From positions 248,001 to 312,000 of the forward strand of contig JAOANU010000002.1 of the NCBI GenBank assembly GCA_034387635.1: 64,000 bases of DNA, in the 5' to 3' direction. Positions 54,199-64,000 of this stretch are shown here, in pieces. This stretch comes from Rhodosporidiobolus odoratus. Taxonomy: Eukaryota; Basidiomycota; Microbotryomycetes; Sporidiobolales; Sporidiobolaceae. How positions within the stretch are numbered: the stretch's first letter is position 1; the number at the start of each line of letters is the position of its first letter. The position numbers and the translations under genes are program-made. The notes under the pieces were generated by a model. It was given only the letters and a program-made list of their open reading frames with translations, did not search any database and was not told where the DNA came from.

Positions 54199-57100
54199 TT
54201 AGACTGAGTCCTGTCGTATCGGAGGACCCGGACACCCCCTCCCCTTCCTCGCATAACAATGCTGCCTAGTACTCGACGCATTCAAACTCCAGAACCCACA
54301 ATAAGGACACTCAAACTCTCCCTTTCCCGGTCCATTCTTCTTCTTGCCCTGTCCTTTGCCCTGCCCCTCGCCCGCTCCTCCCCCTGCCGGAATTGGACCG
54401 GTTGACTGACGAACGAGGACGAGTGTTCGGAGAGGGTCTTTCCAGGCGAGTTGAATGCGGTCGTGGTGGTAATTTCCGGCGTGGGTGGATTTGGTCGAGA
54501 GGGTCTTGTTGTGAAAGAAGGGTAGAGGACAATTGGGGTGGTCGCAGCGCTACAGTAGGACAAGGCGAGAGGCCGGGAAAGCGGGGAAGGAAGAGTAACA
54601 GGGTGTCAGTCCAGTATAGAAAGCGAGCAATGGAGAGAAAGCGAGAGAGAGGCTCCGACGCTCACCTCCATCCCTTCTGGCGTTTGGGCTCGTGCCTCTT
54701 TGACCACATTGTTCTCCTTCCCCTCTTCTCCCGTAACCGCCACAACAGTCTCAAACTTGATCTTCTTCCTCAGAGGCGGCAGGAGCTGAAGTTCGTCCTC
54801 CTCATCATCAGACTCCGTGTCGGGCGGTGGCGGAGGAAGGACCTTCTTTTTCTTCGGGGGTTGGAGTGAGAAGTCTAGTCCGGGCGAGACAGGAGGAGAT
54901 TCGTGTCGTTGGCGTTTTCGTCGTTTCTTCGACGGATCATTAGTAGGGCAGGATGAGGCGGCAAGAGGAAGGCGGACAGAAGAAGAGGAAGGGTAGGTGA
55001 AAGACAAGGTGTCGACAGGCGAAGAGTGCTTGCGCTTCTTCCTCGCGGGTCTAGACGAGGACTGCGAGGAGACCGATGTTGGCCTGGAGAAGACGTCGGT
55101 AACGCGGGACGCGGCCGGGGAAACGGTCGCCTCCCCACTCAGGCAGGCAAGAGCGTGAGACTTTGCCGCTTCTTGTTGCCTCGCCATCCTCGCAAACTCG
55201 GCATCCCACCCTTCTTCCTCTTCACCATGCGTGGACGGACTGCTGCTCAGGCTCGCCGCATCCCTCTCGCTGTCTGCCTCACTCGAGTCGACCTCGCTGA
55301 CGTCGTCGACCGTAGCGAGCGGGTAGGGATCTCGCGTAGCCCAACCCGTCGCCCGGTTACTCGCAGCGCCAAGTCCCTCGTCGATACTCTTGTACGTCCA
55401 CGGGAGGATGTCCCAACTCCCCTCCTCACTCCCATCGAGACGACGCGGAAGATCCTCCTCGTCTTCATCTTCGTCTTCCTCCTCGTCGCCGTACTGCCGC
55501 TTGGGTCGAAGTTCCGGCCAACGCCACCGAACATTACGAACCTTATCCGGATTCTCCTTCCATTCCGGGATTCGGCAAGACTTCGTCGCAGCAGACACCG
55601 AACGAGATCGTCGGCTCCTTCTCCTCCTTGCCCCCGAGTCTTCGTCGTCCGAATCCTCATTGAGCCACGCCGAGAGAGAATCAGCTGTACTCGCGTCGTC
55701 TGGGTCAATCTCGAAGGACAGTGGGCCAGGGTCGGTTCCCGCCAGTCGACCATCCTGCCGATACGAGCCTCGCTCATCGGAACGAAGGAAGCGCCATCGA
55801 GCTTTGACCTGGCTTTCCCAGCGAGGGGCTCTGATGGGCTTGGTCGTCGCGAGAGAGGACGAGGCGAGGTCGGCGTTGTCAGCAGTGCAAGGGAGAACGT
55901 CGCAAGCTTGGCGAGCCTGAACGACGCTGCGACCGGACTTCCTCCGGGCCGCTTCGGCAGCCGTGGACGGTGGAGCAGATCCGCCTGCACTGGCCGAAGC
56001 TGACGATGCGGTAGACACGGGCGCGTTACTGCTGAGTAACGGAGAGGGTGACCTGCGCTTTGGAGGGGGTCTCCTCTTCGGTACCGTGCCTTCGATATAT
56101 CCGAGACTCCGAGCCGGCCGATAGTCCGAGTTGCGCAGGTACCTTCGCGTAAGGGGAGGAGGAGGAGGAGGGTTGAAGCGGCAAAGCTTGAGATGGGGGT
56201 TTGAATTGAGGGGATGCGAAGCAGATTGTGAAGGGAACGGAAGGGCAGGAGGCGGACGAGGCGGCGATTCGATAGGAGGAGGTTTGGGTTGGCTGGATGT
56301 GATGGATGACGGGCGAGAAGGTGTTGCAGTTCTGGGGCTAGCCGCCACAGGAACAGGAATGACGAGGCTGAAAGAATGACGGATCTTGCGAGGCTTGGAG
56401 CTCGAAGGCACAGCCGATTTCTGAGACGTCGAAGCGGATGAAGGTGCGGGTGTAGATTTTGGAGAATCAACAGTGGGAGGGGGCTGACGGCAAGGGGCGG
56501 GGTTGAGAAGAGAAGAAGACTGTTGAAAAAGTAGCCTTTTCGCAGAAGCCGGATACAGCGGCGCCATGCCGAGTTCCGGACTCATTTCCCGTCTACCATT
56601 CGGCCCATCTTCCTCGCTGGGTCCCTCCACAGGATCCTGTATTACCTCCATGTCGAGATCCTCCGCCTCAAGTTCTTCCCCCTCACGCTCCTCCACATCT
56701 TGATCCCCCGTCCGCTCATCAACCATCGAGGCCAAGTACGGAGCAGAACCTGACAAACCGTCCCGAGAGATAGTCTTCTGCTTCTGAGCCCGTTGCATCT
56801 CGCCCCTCTTCCCCTTTTCCGGCTCTTTCTCCCTGATGCCTTCGTCCTCATCGCGGCGACTTATTGCCTGAGCGATTTGAGCAGCTCTTGCTCTCTCCAA
56901 CGGCCGCTTACCTTTAGCCTTCGCGCTCAGTGGGCGAGCGGGAGAGGAAAGGGGCGTGGCGGGGCGAGCCGGGGAGGAGAGGACGGGGATCTCGAGGGAG
57001 AAAGCGTGATGGCTGCTGGCGCGGTTCAGTGTGTGAGATGAGGTTTTGCGGCCGGATGCGGGTATGGGAACCGATGGTGCTGTCGCAACGGACAGCCGCC

Positions 57101-57682
57101 GGAACTGCAAAGGGCCAGAAGGGGTAGAGCTGGAGGCAGAGGTGGAGCGGTGCGAGCGTGTCGTCACGATATGCGGAGCATTCCTGCTCTTCGAGTAGCT
57201 GCTGGCGGCTGTGATGCTCAGCGGCTGCGAGCCAGCCTTCCTCCCAGACGTAGGACCGCTAGCTAAGCAAGGTTGAGGTCTGAGAACGATTTCATCTTCC
57301 GAGGACTCGCTTGATGGGTCCTCACGATCCGCCCGCGGGTTCCGCTGCAAGCGAGCCACGCCAGATATGATAACATGTCAAAGGGAGCGAAGTTCAGCTA
57401 TCGTTGCAAGGACCGCTTGTCCCAGCGGGGGTGGGGAAATGCTCCCTGCTAGAATAGCGACGAACGTACACTAGGCTTCGACTCCTTGCTGTCTGTGTTC
57501 CTACTCTCCGTTTTGACCCTCTCCAGCTCTTGCGCGCGTTTCAGAGCGAGTTGAACGACAGTCCGCCGGTCGAGAGAGGCCGACTTGGCGGTGGCAGGGG
57601 AGGGTGAAGGTCGAGGGGCGTCGCCGTTGGTCGGGTGGAGGTGTGCTCTATCCTTGCAGCTGTACGCGCGTTTGGGCGCCAT
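54199..57682 (-). CDS. Large disordered nuclear protein with Cys/His-rich C-terminal tail
   Basis: Exon 1 (ATG 57682, MAPKRAYSCKDRAHLHPTNG) ends RNTDSKESKPS at a GTACGT donor and joins in phase to RNPRADREDPSSESSEDEIV. The large second exon encodes about 900 residues rich in Ser, Pro, Arg and acidic runs, with Lys/Arg patches typical of nuclear proteins and a segment rich in Trp (WESQVKARWRFLRSDERGSY, PEWKENPDKVRNVRWRWPEL). It ends TPEGME at GTGAGC. The last exon, beginning after CTGTAG, encodes RCDHPNCPLPFFHNKTLSTK, THAGNYHHDRIQLAWKDPLR, a Gly/Lys-rich spacer, then FECPYCGFWSLNASSTRQHC, YARKGRGCPGPP and the stop at 54199-54201. The paired C/H groups look like zinc-binding modules. No family is recognised; a DNA- or chromatin-related role is only a guess. 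A second possible ATG lies at 57718. Confidence 0.6.
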
Positions 57683-58111
57683 CCCAGGCCGCGTGGAGTA
57701 CTGTACAGCTGATAGCATGCGAAAGGAGCAATTGTATTCCACACCTTACAAACTGTTTTTTCCAAAAAAAACACTTACAGTACAATGTAGACTTCCAGCT
57801 TTTCTTCCTTTCTCGGTCTTTTGAGTCATACAAGTTATTGGTGTCCTTCAAATATCGATCACAGAACATAGTTGCGGCGTCGAAAGGAGGATCAGCACGA
57901 CGAAGCGGAAGTAGTAAGACTCGACTTGCACTGGTCGTTCCGCCTTTATCGAACCGACAGGGTCCTGACACAGCACAGTAAGGCTCAAGCTACACCCACA
58001 ACCTAGATCTGTCACCCCGACTGGTGAGTCACGCTCTCCTAGCTTTGCCCTTATTTCGCATCATTTGACAGTCGCAGCAGCATTCTTCGTACGGCATCAA
58101 GCAGTCCAGAC
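57683..58111. promoter_or_regulatory. Divergent promoter region
   Basis: About 430 bases between the divergent starts of the zinc-finger-like gene and the O-fucosyltransferase-like gene. It is more AT-rich than its surroundings and includes an A/T tract near 57757-57773. Confidence 0.4.
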
Positions 58112-60279
58112 ATGCAGCGTTCGCGGCCTGTATCTCCGGCACTCGACGTTCCCCATGAATCCTCGTCAAACAACCGCGCACCTACCTCCCCCCGACCACG
58201 CACCTCCTTCTCGCAATGTCGAGCAACACCAGCAGCCTCCTCCGCCTACGCAATGCCAGAAGAGCACAAACGACAGCTGAGCGGCAGCGGGCGGAGAAGC
58301 GGCTCGGGTCTGCCGTTGTACACTGGAGGAAACGGCGCCGGAGGAAATGGGAGAAGAGGTGGGGCAGGAACAGCAGGCTGGCTCAGCGGGCGTTTGAAGC
58401 ACGGGAAGGGCAGATGGATACTGCTCTCTTGCCTGCTACTGGGGCTCTGGCTTTGGCCATGCGATAGAGTGGGACCACCCAGTGCAGGGAGCGAGATGGC
58501 GGACAAGCCAGGAGTGCTGGTCGCAGACAGGACAGCGCTCAACGGTCTCGACCAGCCATTCCAACCTGCAGACCTCTCTCAAGACGAATCCGAACCTCCC
58601 TCCACGCCCCCGCCGCACAAACCTGATCCCGCACCTCTCCCACCTCCACCGCCACCGCCTCCCAAATCGTCCGCCGAAACCGACAAGACGCCCATCGACA
58701 TTCCCGTCCGGCCCGTACCCTCTCCCGTCTCTCATCGCGATCCTTCCGAACGCTTTCTCGCCTATTCTCCTCATTCCGGCTATCACAACCAGCGCATATC
58801 GCTTGAGAACGCCTTCACCCTCGCATTCCTCACAAAACGCACCCTTCTCCTCCCTCCCATATGGTTCGGTCATGCCATTCCCTACATCTCGTTCGAAAAG
58901 CTACAGCGACGACTCGAGATGGCCAGCAAGGAAGGCTTCGAGCACTGCATAGCTTACGGCGATGGAAGCGCGGCGGACCCAATTCCGAGAGAGTGCGATG
59001 GCTATTGGGACTGGACAGCCGTGGACTGGTCGTTCCTCGTCGATCTGAGCGAGGCGGAGAAGCTGGTGCCGATCATCAGGCGGGACAACCTTTCGATCGA
59101 GTGGATGGGAGAAACGCTTGGGCTTCATCCGGCTGACAAACGCGGACGCGGCGGAGACACCTATCACCTCAAAGACGATACGATGTATCAGTATCGCTTC
59201 TACGACTCGCTCGTCGACGACGAGCCCTTGCTGAAATGGGGCAATCGACTCGACATGGCCGCCTTTAAGGAGGAAACCGATCCTTACAAGCTCCTCCACG
59301 TCGGTACCCTCTTCGGCACTTCTCGTCTCCGCACGACACTCGAGGAGAACTTTGATGCACGTAGTGCTTTCCGCAGGTCGATGGTCTTCAGGACGGAGAT
59401 CGTCGACGAAATAACGCAGCAAGTGAGGGACCTGCTAGGCGGGGAGGGACGGTACTACGGACTGCATCTGCGAGTCGGCGATGGGGTGTTCCAGAAGGAG
59501 GCGAAGGAAAATATGAGGGGCGTCTGGGAAAAGCTTTGCGTGGACAAGATGAAGCTGAGCCAGGAAGTCTGCGACGAAGTCAGGGAGAAGAGCGAGCGGA
59601 AGTCGCTGCGTCGGCGGGACGAACCTTCTCTCCTCCTTTCCAACGCCGAACCGGACCCCACACCGTCTGCGTCGACACATCTCGCCAAGCGCGCTAACTC
59701 GCGCCCTCAACGGGAAGGCGCCTTTCACCATGCCCCTCTCCCGCCACTTCCACTCATTCGCACACTTGCCGACTCTCCTCTGTCTGCGTCACTTCCGTGC
59801 CGCGCTTCTCTACATACGAATCCGTTGCTATTGCCCTTCAATGCCCCGCTCTTCATCGCCACCGACTCGCCCCTACCCTCCTCCCATCCCCACCTACGAG
59901 CTTTCTTCGACGCCTTCCCTTGCACGTTCGTCTTGTCCGACTTTTCACACCTTCCGGCATTAGGTCGTATGAACCGCATGCGAAATCAGGAGGATAAGAC
60001 ACCCCTGGCGGGCTTCTTGTATCCTCAGCTGGATGCCCAGATCGCGGCTTGGGGTCGAGGGTTCGTCGGAACGCCGCAGAGCACCTACAGTCGGTTTGCG
60101 GCGGATGTGCTGCATCAGGTTTATCAGTGCGTCTTCCCATTTTTTGCGCTTTATTCTCTTCCCCATACTGACGAATGCTCCGACGATCTGCCCTTCCATC
60201 CCGCCCTCCACCTGGTTTGCCGCTGAAATGGACTCGCTCGACGTCTCCCAGTGGCTGGGAAATCATCGAACGGGGCTAG
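58112..60279 (+). CDS. O-fucosyltransferase-like type II membrane protein
   Basis: Starts MQRSRPVSPALDVPHESSSN with a cytosolic Ser/Pro-rich tail. A single TM anchor (RWILLSCLLLGLWLWPC, about residues 100-118) and a proline-rich stem follow, the layout of a Golgi/ER type II glycosyltransferase. The catalytic-type domain begins RFLAYSPHSGYHNQRISLEN and AFTLAFLTKRTLLLPPIWFG, with YYGLHLRVGDGVFQKEAKEN (HxRxGD-like GDP-sugar contact) and, near the end, AAWGRGFVGTPQSTYSRFAA. These are motifs of the GDP-fucose O-fucosyltransferase superfamily. One intron is inferred (about 60129-60251, GTGCGT..CCCAG); splicing yields VYHGWEIIERG and stop 60277-60279, a family-like C-terminus, whereas read-through stops at 60226. 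The actual donor and acceptor sugars in fungi are unknown. The rest is a single long exon. Confidence 0.8.
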
Positions 60280-62076
60280 CAAACCCGTCTCGTCCCCTCC
60301 CTTTTCTTCTCGCACCTCGCATACCCCTCACAGCTTCGCTACCATACCACCCGCTTCGTATACCCTTCAGTTCATCTCCTCCGCATTGTACTGATTGTGC
60401 CCAGTCGAGTCCCCGGTTCCGCGAGTCAAGGTTCGTCCCGCTAAGCCGAACCTTCTCTCCTTCGCGTCGGAATAACCTCTGGTCCTGCTCGAAACCTCTC
60501 TCGATCGTCTCACTGGTGTACAGCTTGCTCTCAAGATGCTTGCCCATCTTCAGCTTCTCCCGTTGGCGCTCATCGCTATTCTTGCGCTCGCCGAGGGGCA
60601 AGGTCGCAAACCGTTCGTACTATATGCTCACCTCGCCATGAACTCCGCTCGCATAGGACCACTCTGCCTGTCAATCCTTGAGAATCTCACTCAATACCGG
60701 TCTAGCGGGAAAGAGCAAGCAAATGCTTCGACGCATCGACGATGTGCTCGGTGGCAATTGTGCGTTCTCCCCCTTCGCCCATTTTGCCTTCCCTAGCCGA
60801 GGCAACCTGACAGCGCTCGAGCTCATCTTCTACGGCAGTCTGCCCGCTCATGGTCAGCCACGAGCCAATACTCCAAATGCGCCTTTCCGCAGGAAACGAA
60901 GCAGGAAAGCACGACGAAGGCACATTGAAACCTTGCGACGGCGAGTCTACCAAGCCCCATCCGAAGAGTATCTTTTGGGAAATGGCGCAGCGGCGTCCAC
61001 TTCTCGGTCAGGTGCGTATCGACTTGCTTGCGATGAGTGATTCCTGGTGAGAAGGTTGAGCTGACCGCGCCTTTTCTCCCCCTCGCCGTCCAGGTGCACC
61101 TTCCAATACTCTGGCAGCAGCACCCGCGGCGTTCAGCATCTGTCCGTCGGCAGGAGCGCTGCGTCAGGGAGGACTCCACGCATATGCGCTTCGCACTTTT
61201 CTTCCGCCTACGTCGCTCGAAGAAGTCGCTTCTCTTGGCTCATCTCTGTTGACCGGCAGATCAACATTCTCGTCTGCGAGTCTCAAGCTACTTGCAATGC
61301 TGACAGCTAATCCAAGCTGCCCCGCACAGCATCACCGCTTCCGCTTGCCGACGCGCCATCAGCACTTACTTCCACTTCTTCCTCGGCCTCTTCTCCTGCC
61401 GAAGTCGCAGTCCGAGATGTGAATGCCTCATTTAACACCGACAGGAATACGGCCTCGATACTCGTATGGGCCGCAATGGCCGCAGCGTGCTGTTGAAACA
61501 GCGTCGGATGATTCGAAATGACGGACGATGCGCTCAGGGGAAGGTGTGTGTGCTTCTCGAGAAGGTAGATCGGACAGGCGATGTACCTCACCAAACGAGT
61601 ACCCTTTATTCAGCCGTTTGGGCCGGTCGGGCAGCATCTGTGGCTCGATATTGTTTTTTTTTTATACGACCTGTTCTCTCCTTTGGCGCCGCCCTGAGGC
61701 TGTGACTTTGCATGAGCCGTATACTGTGACTCAGGCTCGGGGTGCCATGAACGGCAGGCTCACTGTCAAGCCATCCTTGGCCTCCTTCAGGTGTGACTGT
61801 GTGCGAGAAAAGGAGGAAAATGAAGCGAAAAGTCCGTATGTGGCCCTGGCCTCTGGGGTCCGACCTAAGAATTCAGCTCTCAGCTGCTTTACAGTGACGT
61901 TTTGTTGTGGGCCTGCTACATATTCCTTTAAGCGACTTTCGACGTTCGGGGCGATCCCGACCGGCGAAAAACGAATCGAAACCCGAAGGCCTCGACCTCG
62001 GCTCGAGTGCTTTCTACACTGGCGCATGCGCAGTGTCTGCTAGTTGCGCACCGTGGCCCCCAACGAACCCGACCGT
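60280..62076. other. Unresolved stretch, possible undetected gene
   Basis: No confident gene. An ATG at 60536 opens a plus frame beginning MLAHLQLLPLALIAILALAE, which looks like a signal peptide or TM segment, followed by KPFVLYAHLAMNSARIGPLC. Further plus-strand pieces occur near 60815 (ALELIFYGSLPAH) and 61000-61300 (APSNTLAAAPAAFSICPSAG). Donor- and acceptor-like sites exist, but I could not assemble a convincing spliced protein. Confidence 0.3.
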
Positions 62077-64000
62077 ATGCCGCCAACCTCGGCTTCTGCA
62101 GCAAATCCTCCGCCTCGAAGTCCGGCAACTTCTGCTCCAACTCCTGCGCCCGAGCAGTACAATCTCGAAGACCAACTCACTCAGCGATACAGGGATGGAT
62201 CAGCCGCCGACTCGGACGCGCCGCCTGTCTTGCAGCCGTCCTCTTACAGTTTCGACGTGGACAAAGACCGGAAGCGACGGAACGAGGGTGCGACAGGCGA
62301 TGCATCGCATCGGCAAGCGGATCAGCCGAGCGAGATGGACGAGCGACCGAGTTACGGGACAATGGCTTATGCACAGCAGGTGTTCGCGAAGGAGGGTTGG
62401 ATGCCAGCTTTGGAAAGTGGTGCGTTGTTGTCCATACGCTTACCGCTTTGACATTGTTCTCTGTTGACGGGCCTGACATACGTACTTCTGACTGGCCTCG
62501 CAGAACAAGAGGGTGAGCGTCGACGCATGCTACGGCGATATCGCCTGCACGAAGCAGAACGAGTAGTCGCCATCGACGACCTGTCACAGCTTGTGCGAGA
62601 TGTGTTCGGCTGCGAGGCCGTCATGATCAACATTGGTGAGTGCTATTCCTTAATCCGCGCTACTACCACGGTCGAAGTAACCCCGCTTACCTTCGCTGTT
62701 CACATTTCCCGTCGGCTGTAATGTTCACGTTGAACCTCGACAGTCTTCGAAGATCATGTTTTGTTCATCAGCACAAGCGGATGGGATCAGGATGAAGCCA
62801 CGAAGACGTGCTCGGGCTCGCTTCGCAAGTCTTTCTGCTCCCATACGGTATGCATGCCATCCCTGCCCTCCTTCCGTTCCCCTTTGCTTATGCCCCTTTG
62901 ACCCATAGATGGGAAAAGTGGGGCTTCCTTCCTTACAGTTTACTTCTGTCCTTACTGACAATCGATGAATACAGCCGGCTGGATCAGGATGTTTTGTCCT
63001 CGAGGACGTGCAACAGGACTGGCGGTTTGCCAACTCCCCCTTGGCTAAGAAGGACGGTAGCTCTGGTCAGGCAGATGAGGCAGGCAGGATTGCATTCTTC
63101 GCTTCGGCGAGTGAGTTCCGTGTCTTACTCCCCGTGCCGGCATTCAACTGATTAGTACATACGCAGATATCAACTTGCCAAATATCGCCGCACCAACCTC
63201 GAAGCACAAAGCCCTGCCGGTTGGGAGCCTTTGCCTGATAGACTCAAAACCGCGTTCGCTAGACGAGGCACAAAGGAGGATGCTGCAGCGGTTCGCCAAG
63301 ATGGCGGCGAAGGAATGTGCGAAGCCCCTCGCATACCTAAGAAATGTGCCTTTCGCTGATTTCCACCTGCGTGACTCTCACGAACCTCAGTCCAGCTCGC
63401 GTACCACGCCAAGCAAAGTGCGGTGACGGAAAGGAGGGCGGACTACACTGCCGAGGTTCGCTTGTTCCCCTCGTGCTTCTTGCTGCCCGGTGACGCTGAC
63501 CCGCTTCGATTGCAGCTTTTCCGCTCTCTCCTCGTCTATCCTAGTCGAACTACTGTCAAGCATAGAGTCGAAGAGCACCTAGCGACAGATAGTGTGGCAG
63601 CCACGCTTGTTGATCTAACCAATTCCGACTTTGCTTTCGTCCTCGACCTACGAAGCTTCAACAACCCCACGCCACACATCGGAACGGGTGTGCCGCGCAA
63701 ACCACGAGAACGCCGCTCGTCCTGGCAAGGCCGGAATGGACCAAATGGCTGGGAGTCTGCTAAAGAAGGGGTGGAGCGGGTACAAGCAAGCACGGGCAGT
63801 TCACGGCGAGACGCTCGTGTCCATGGACTGGGCTCCATTGGGGTTCTGGATTCGTGGTGCCGAGATCGAAAGATGGGAAAGGCGGGTAAGGATGAGGTCG
63901 AGAGGTGGAAGAAACTGCTCACCAGCAATACCGGACTCGAAGCGGTATCAAATGCTCTGCTTGCTTACCACGAGGTGCGGAGCATGATATTTTTCGGATC
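62077..64000 (+). CDS. GAF-domain protein, 3' truncated by window
   Basis: Start chosen at ATG 62077 (MPPTSASAANPPPRSPATSA); the frame before it has no ATG. After a disordered leader come TMAYAQQVFAKEGWMPALES and, past an intron, RRRMLRRYRLHEAERVVAID, DLSQLVRDVFGCEAVMINI, VFEDHVLFISTSGWDQDEAT and GSLRKSFCSHT. Then EDWRFANSPLAKK, AGRIAFFASANINLPNIAAP and LPVGSLCLIDSKPRSLDEAQ with RRMLQRFAKMAAKE. The S.C.HT, D.RF..NPL-like and G.LC.IDS.PR pattern is that of GAF domains found in fungal signalling proteins, including hybrid histidine kinases and stand-alone GAF proteins. A further exon from about 63517 (FRSLLVYPSRTTVKHRVEEH) continues to the window edge without a stop, so any C-terminal kinase or effector domain is out of view. 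Function beyond ligand or redox sensing cannot be assigned. Confidence 0.7.

Noticed and set aside
55026..56470. Long frames on both strands (325 and 407 residues) inside the 54199-57682 gene
   Set aside because: They overlap the single 917-residue frame, which has better composition and links to spliced exons at both ends. The others are Arg/Ser-rich shadows.

Overview
The window reads as nuclear DNA of a GC-rich, intron-dense basidiomycete. A red yeast of the Rhodotorula/Rhodosporidium type (Microbotryomycetes) fits best. Nearly every recognisable protein is split by short GT..AG introns of about 50-120 bases. Genes lie 100-1000 bases apart on both strands with no operon structure. Several proteins are standard eukaryotic or fungal families (Rxt2, Cut8/Sts1, DRG GTPase, PPIL4, ABCC transporter, UPF0658 Golgi protein). 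The species call is inference; no database was searched. CDS spans run from start to stop codon and include introns; exon borders are given where they could be read.

Layout, left to right. 1-578: 5' part of a FAD-dependent oxidoreductase (-). 841-2879: UPF0658 Golgi membrane protein (-). 4115-5481: unknown protein with an internally duplicated domain (+). 5872-6267: small unknown ORF (+). 7344-10043: acetyl-CoA hydrolase/CoA-transferase (-). 10395-12046: Methyltransf_16 lysine methyltransferase (-), head to head over 96 bases with a DUF866 zinc protein at 12143-13057 (+). 13413-17484: ankyrin-DIL protein (-). 17902-19376: Cut8/Sts1 (-). 21412-21831: small unknown (-). 22733-24247: MYND-like finger protein (+). 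25210-27657: Rxt2 (+).

27843-34587 holds two tandem paralogues (-) of a family I do not recognise. Each has a long disordered linker with two PPxY motifs. A third copy at 46296-47663 (+) lacks the linker and appears to be decaying, with a nonsense codon and a frameshift. Between copies one and three lie a full-length ABCC (MRP/Ycf1-type) transporter (35621-42252, +) and a TDP1-fold protein (42777-45325, +) that has lost five of the six catalytic HKN residues.

The right third contains a basic/acidic nuclear protein (48053-49250, +), the PPIL4-type cyclophilin-RRM protein (49377-51208, -), DRG GTPase (51706-54007, +), a large nuclear protein with a Cys/His-rich tail (54199-57682, -), an O-fucosyltransferase-like type II membrane protein (58112-60279, +), an unresolved stretch, and a GAF-domain protein that runs off the window (62077-64000, +).

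The genes do not form one pathway. Chromatin and nuclear functions (Rxt2, Cut8, TDP1-like, PPIL4, zinc-finger protein) and membrane or Golgi functions (UPF0658, ABCC, O-FucT-like) are interspersed. The least explained content is the PPxY paralogue family, the duplicated-domain gene, the catalytically degenerate TDP1-like protein and an inverted non-coding repeat at 30279-31970.
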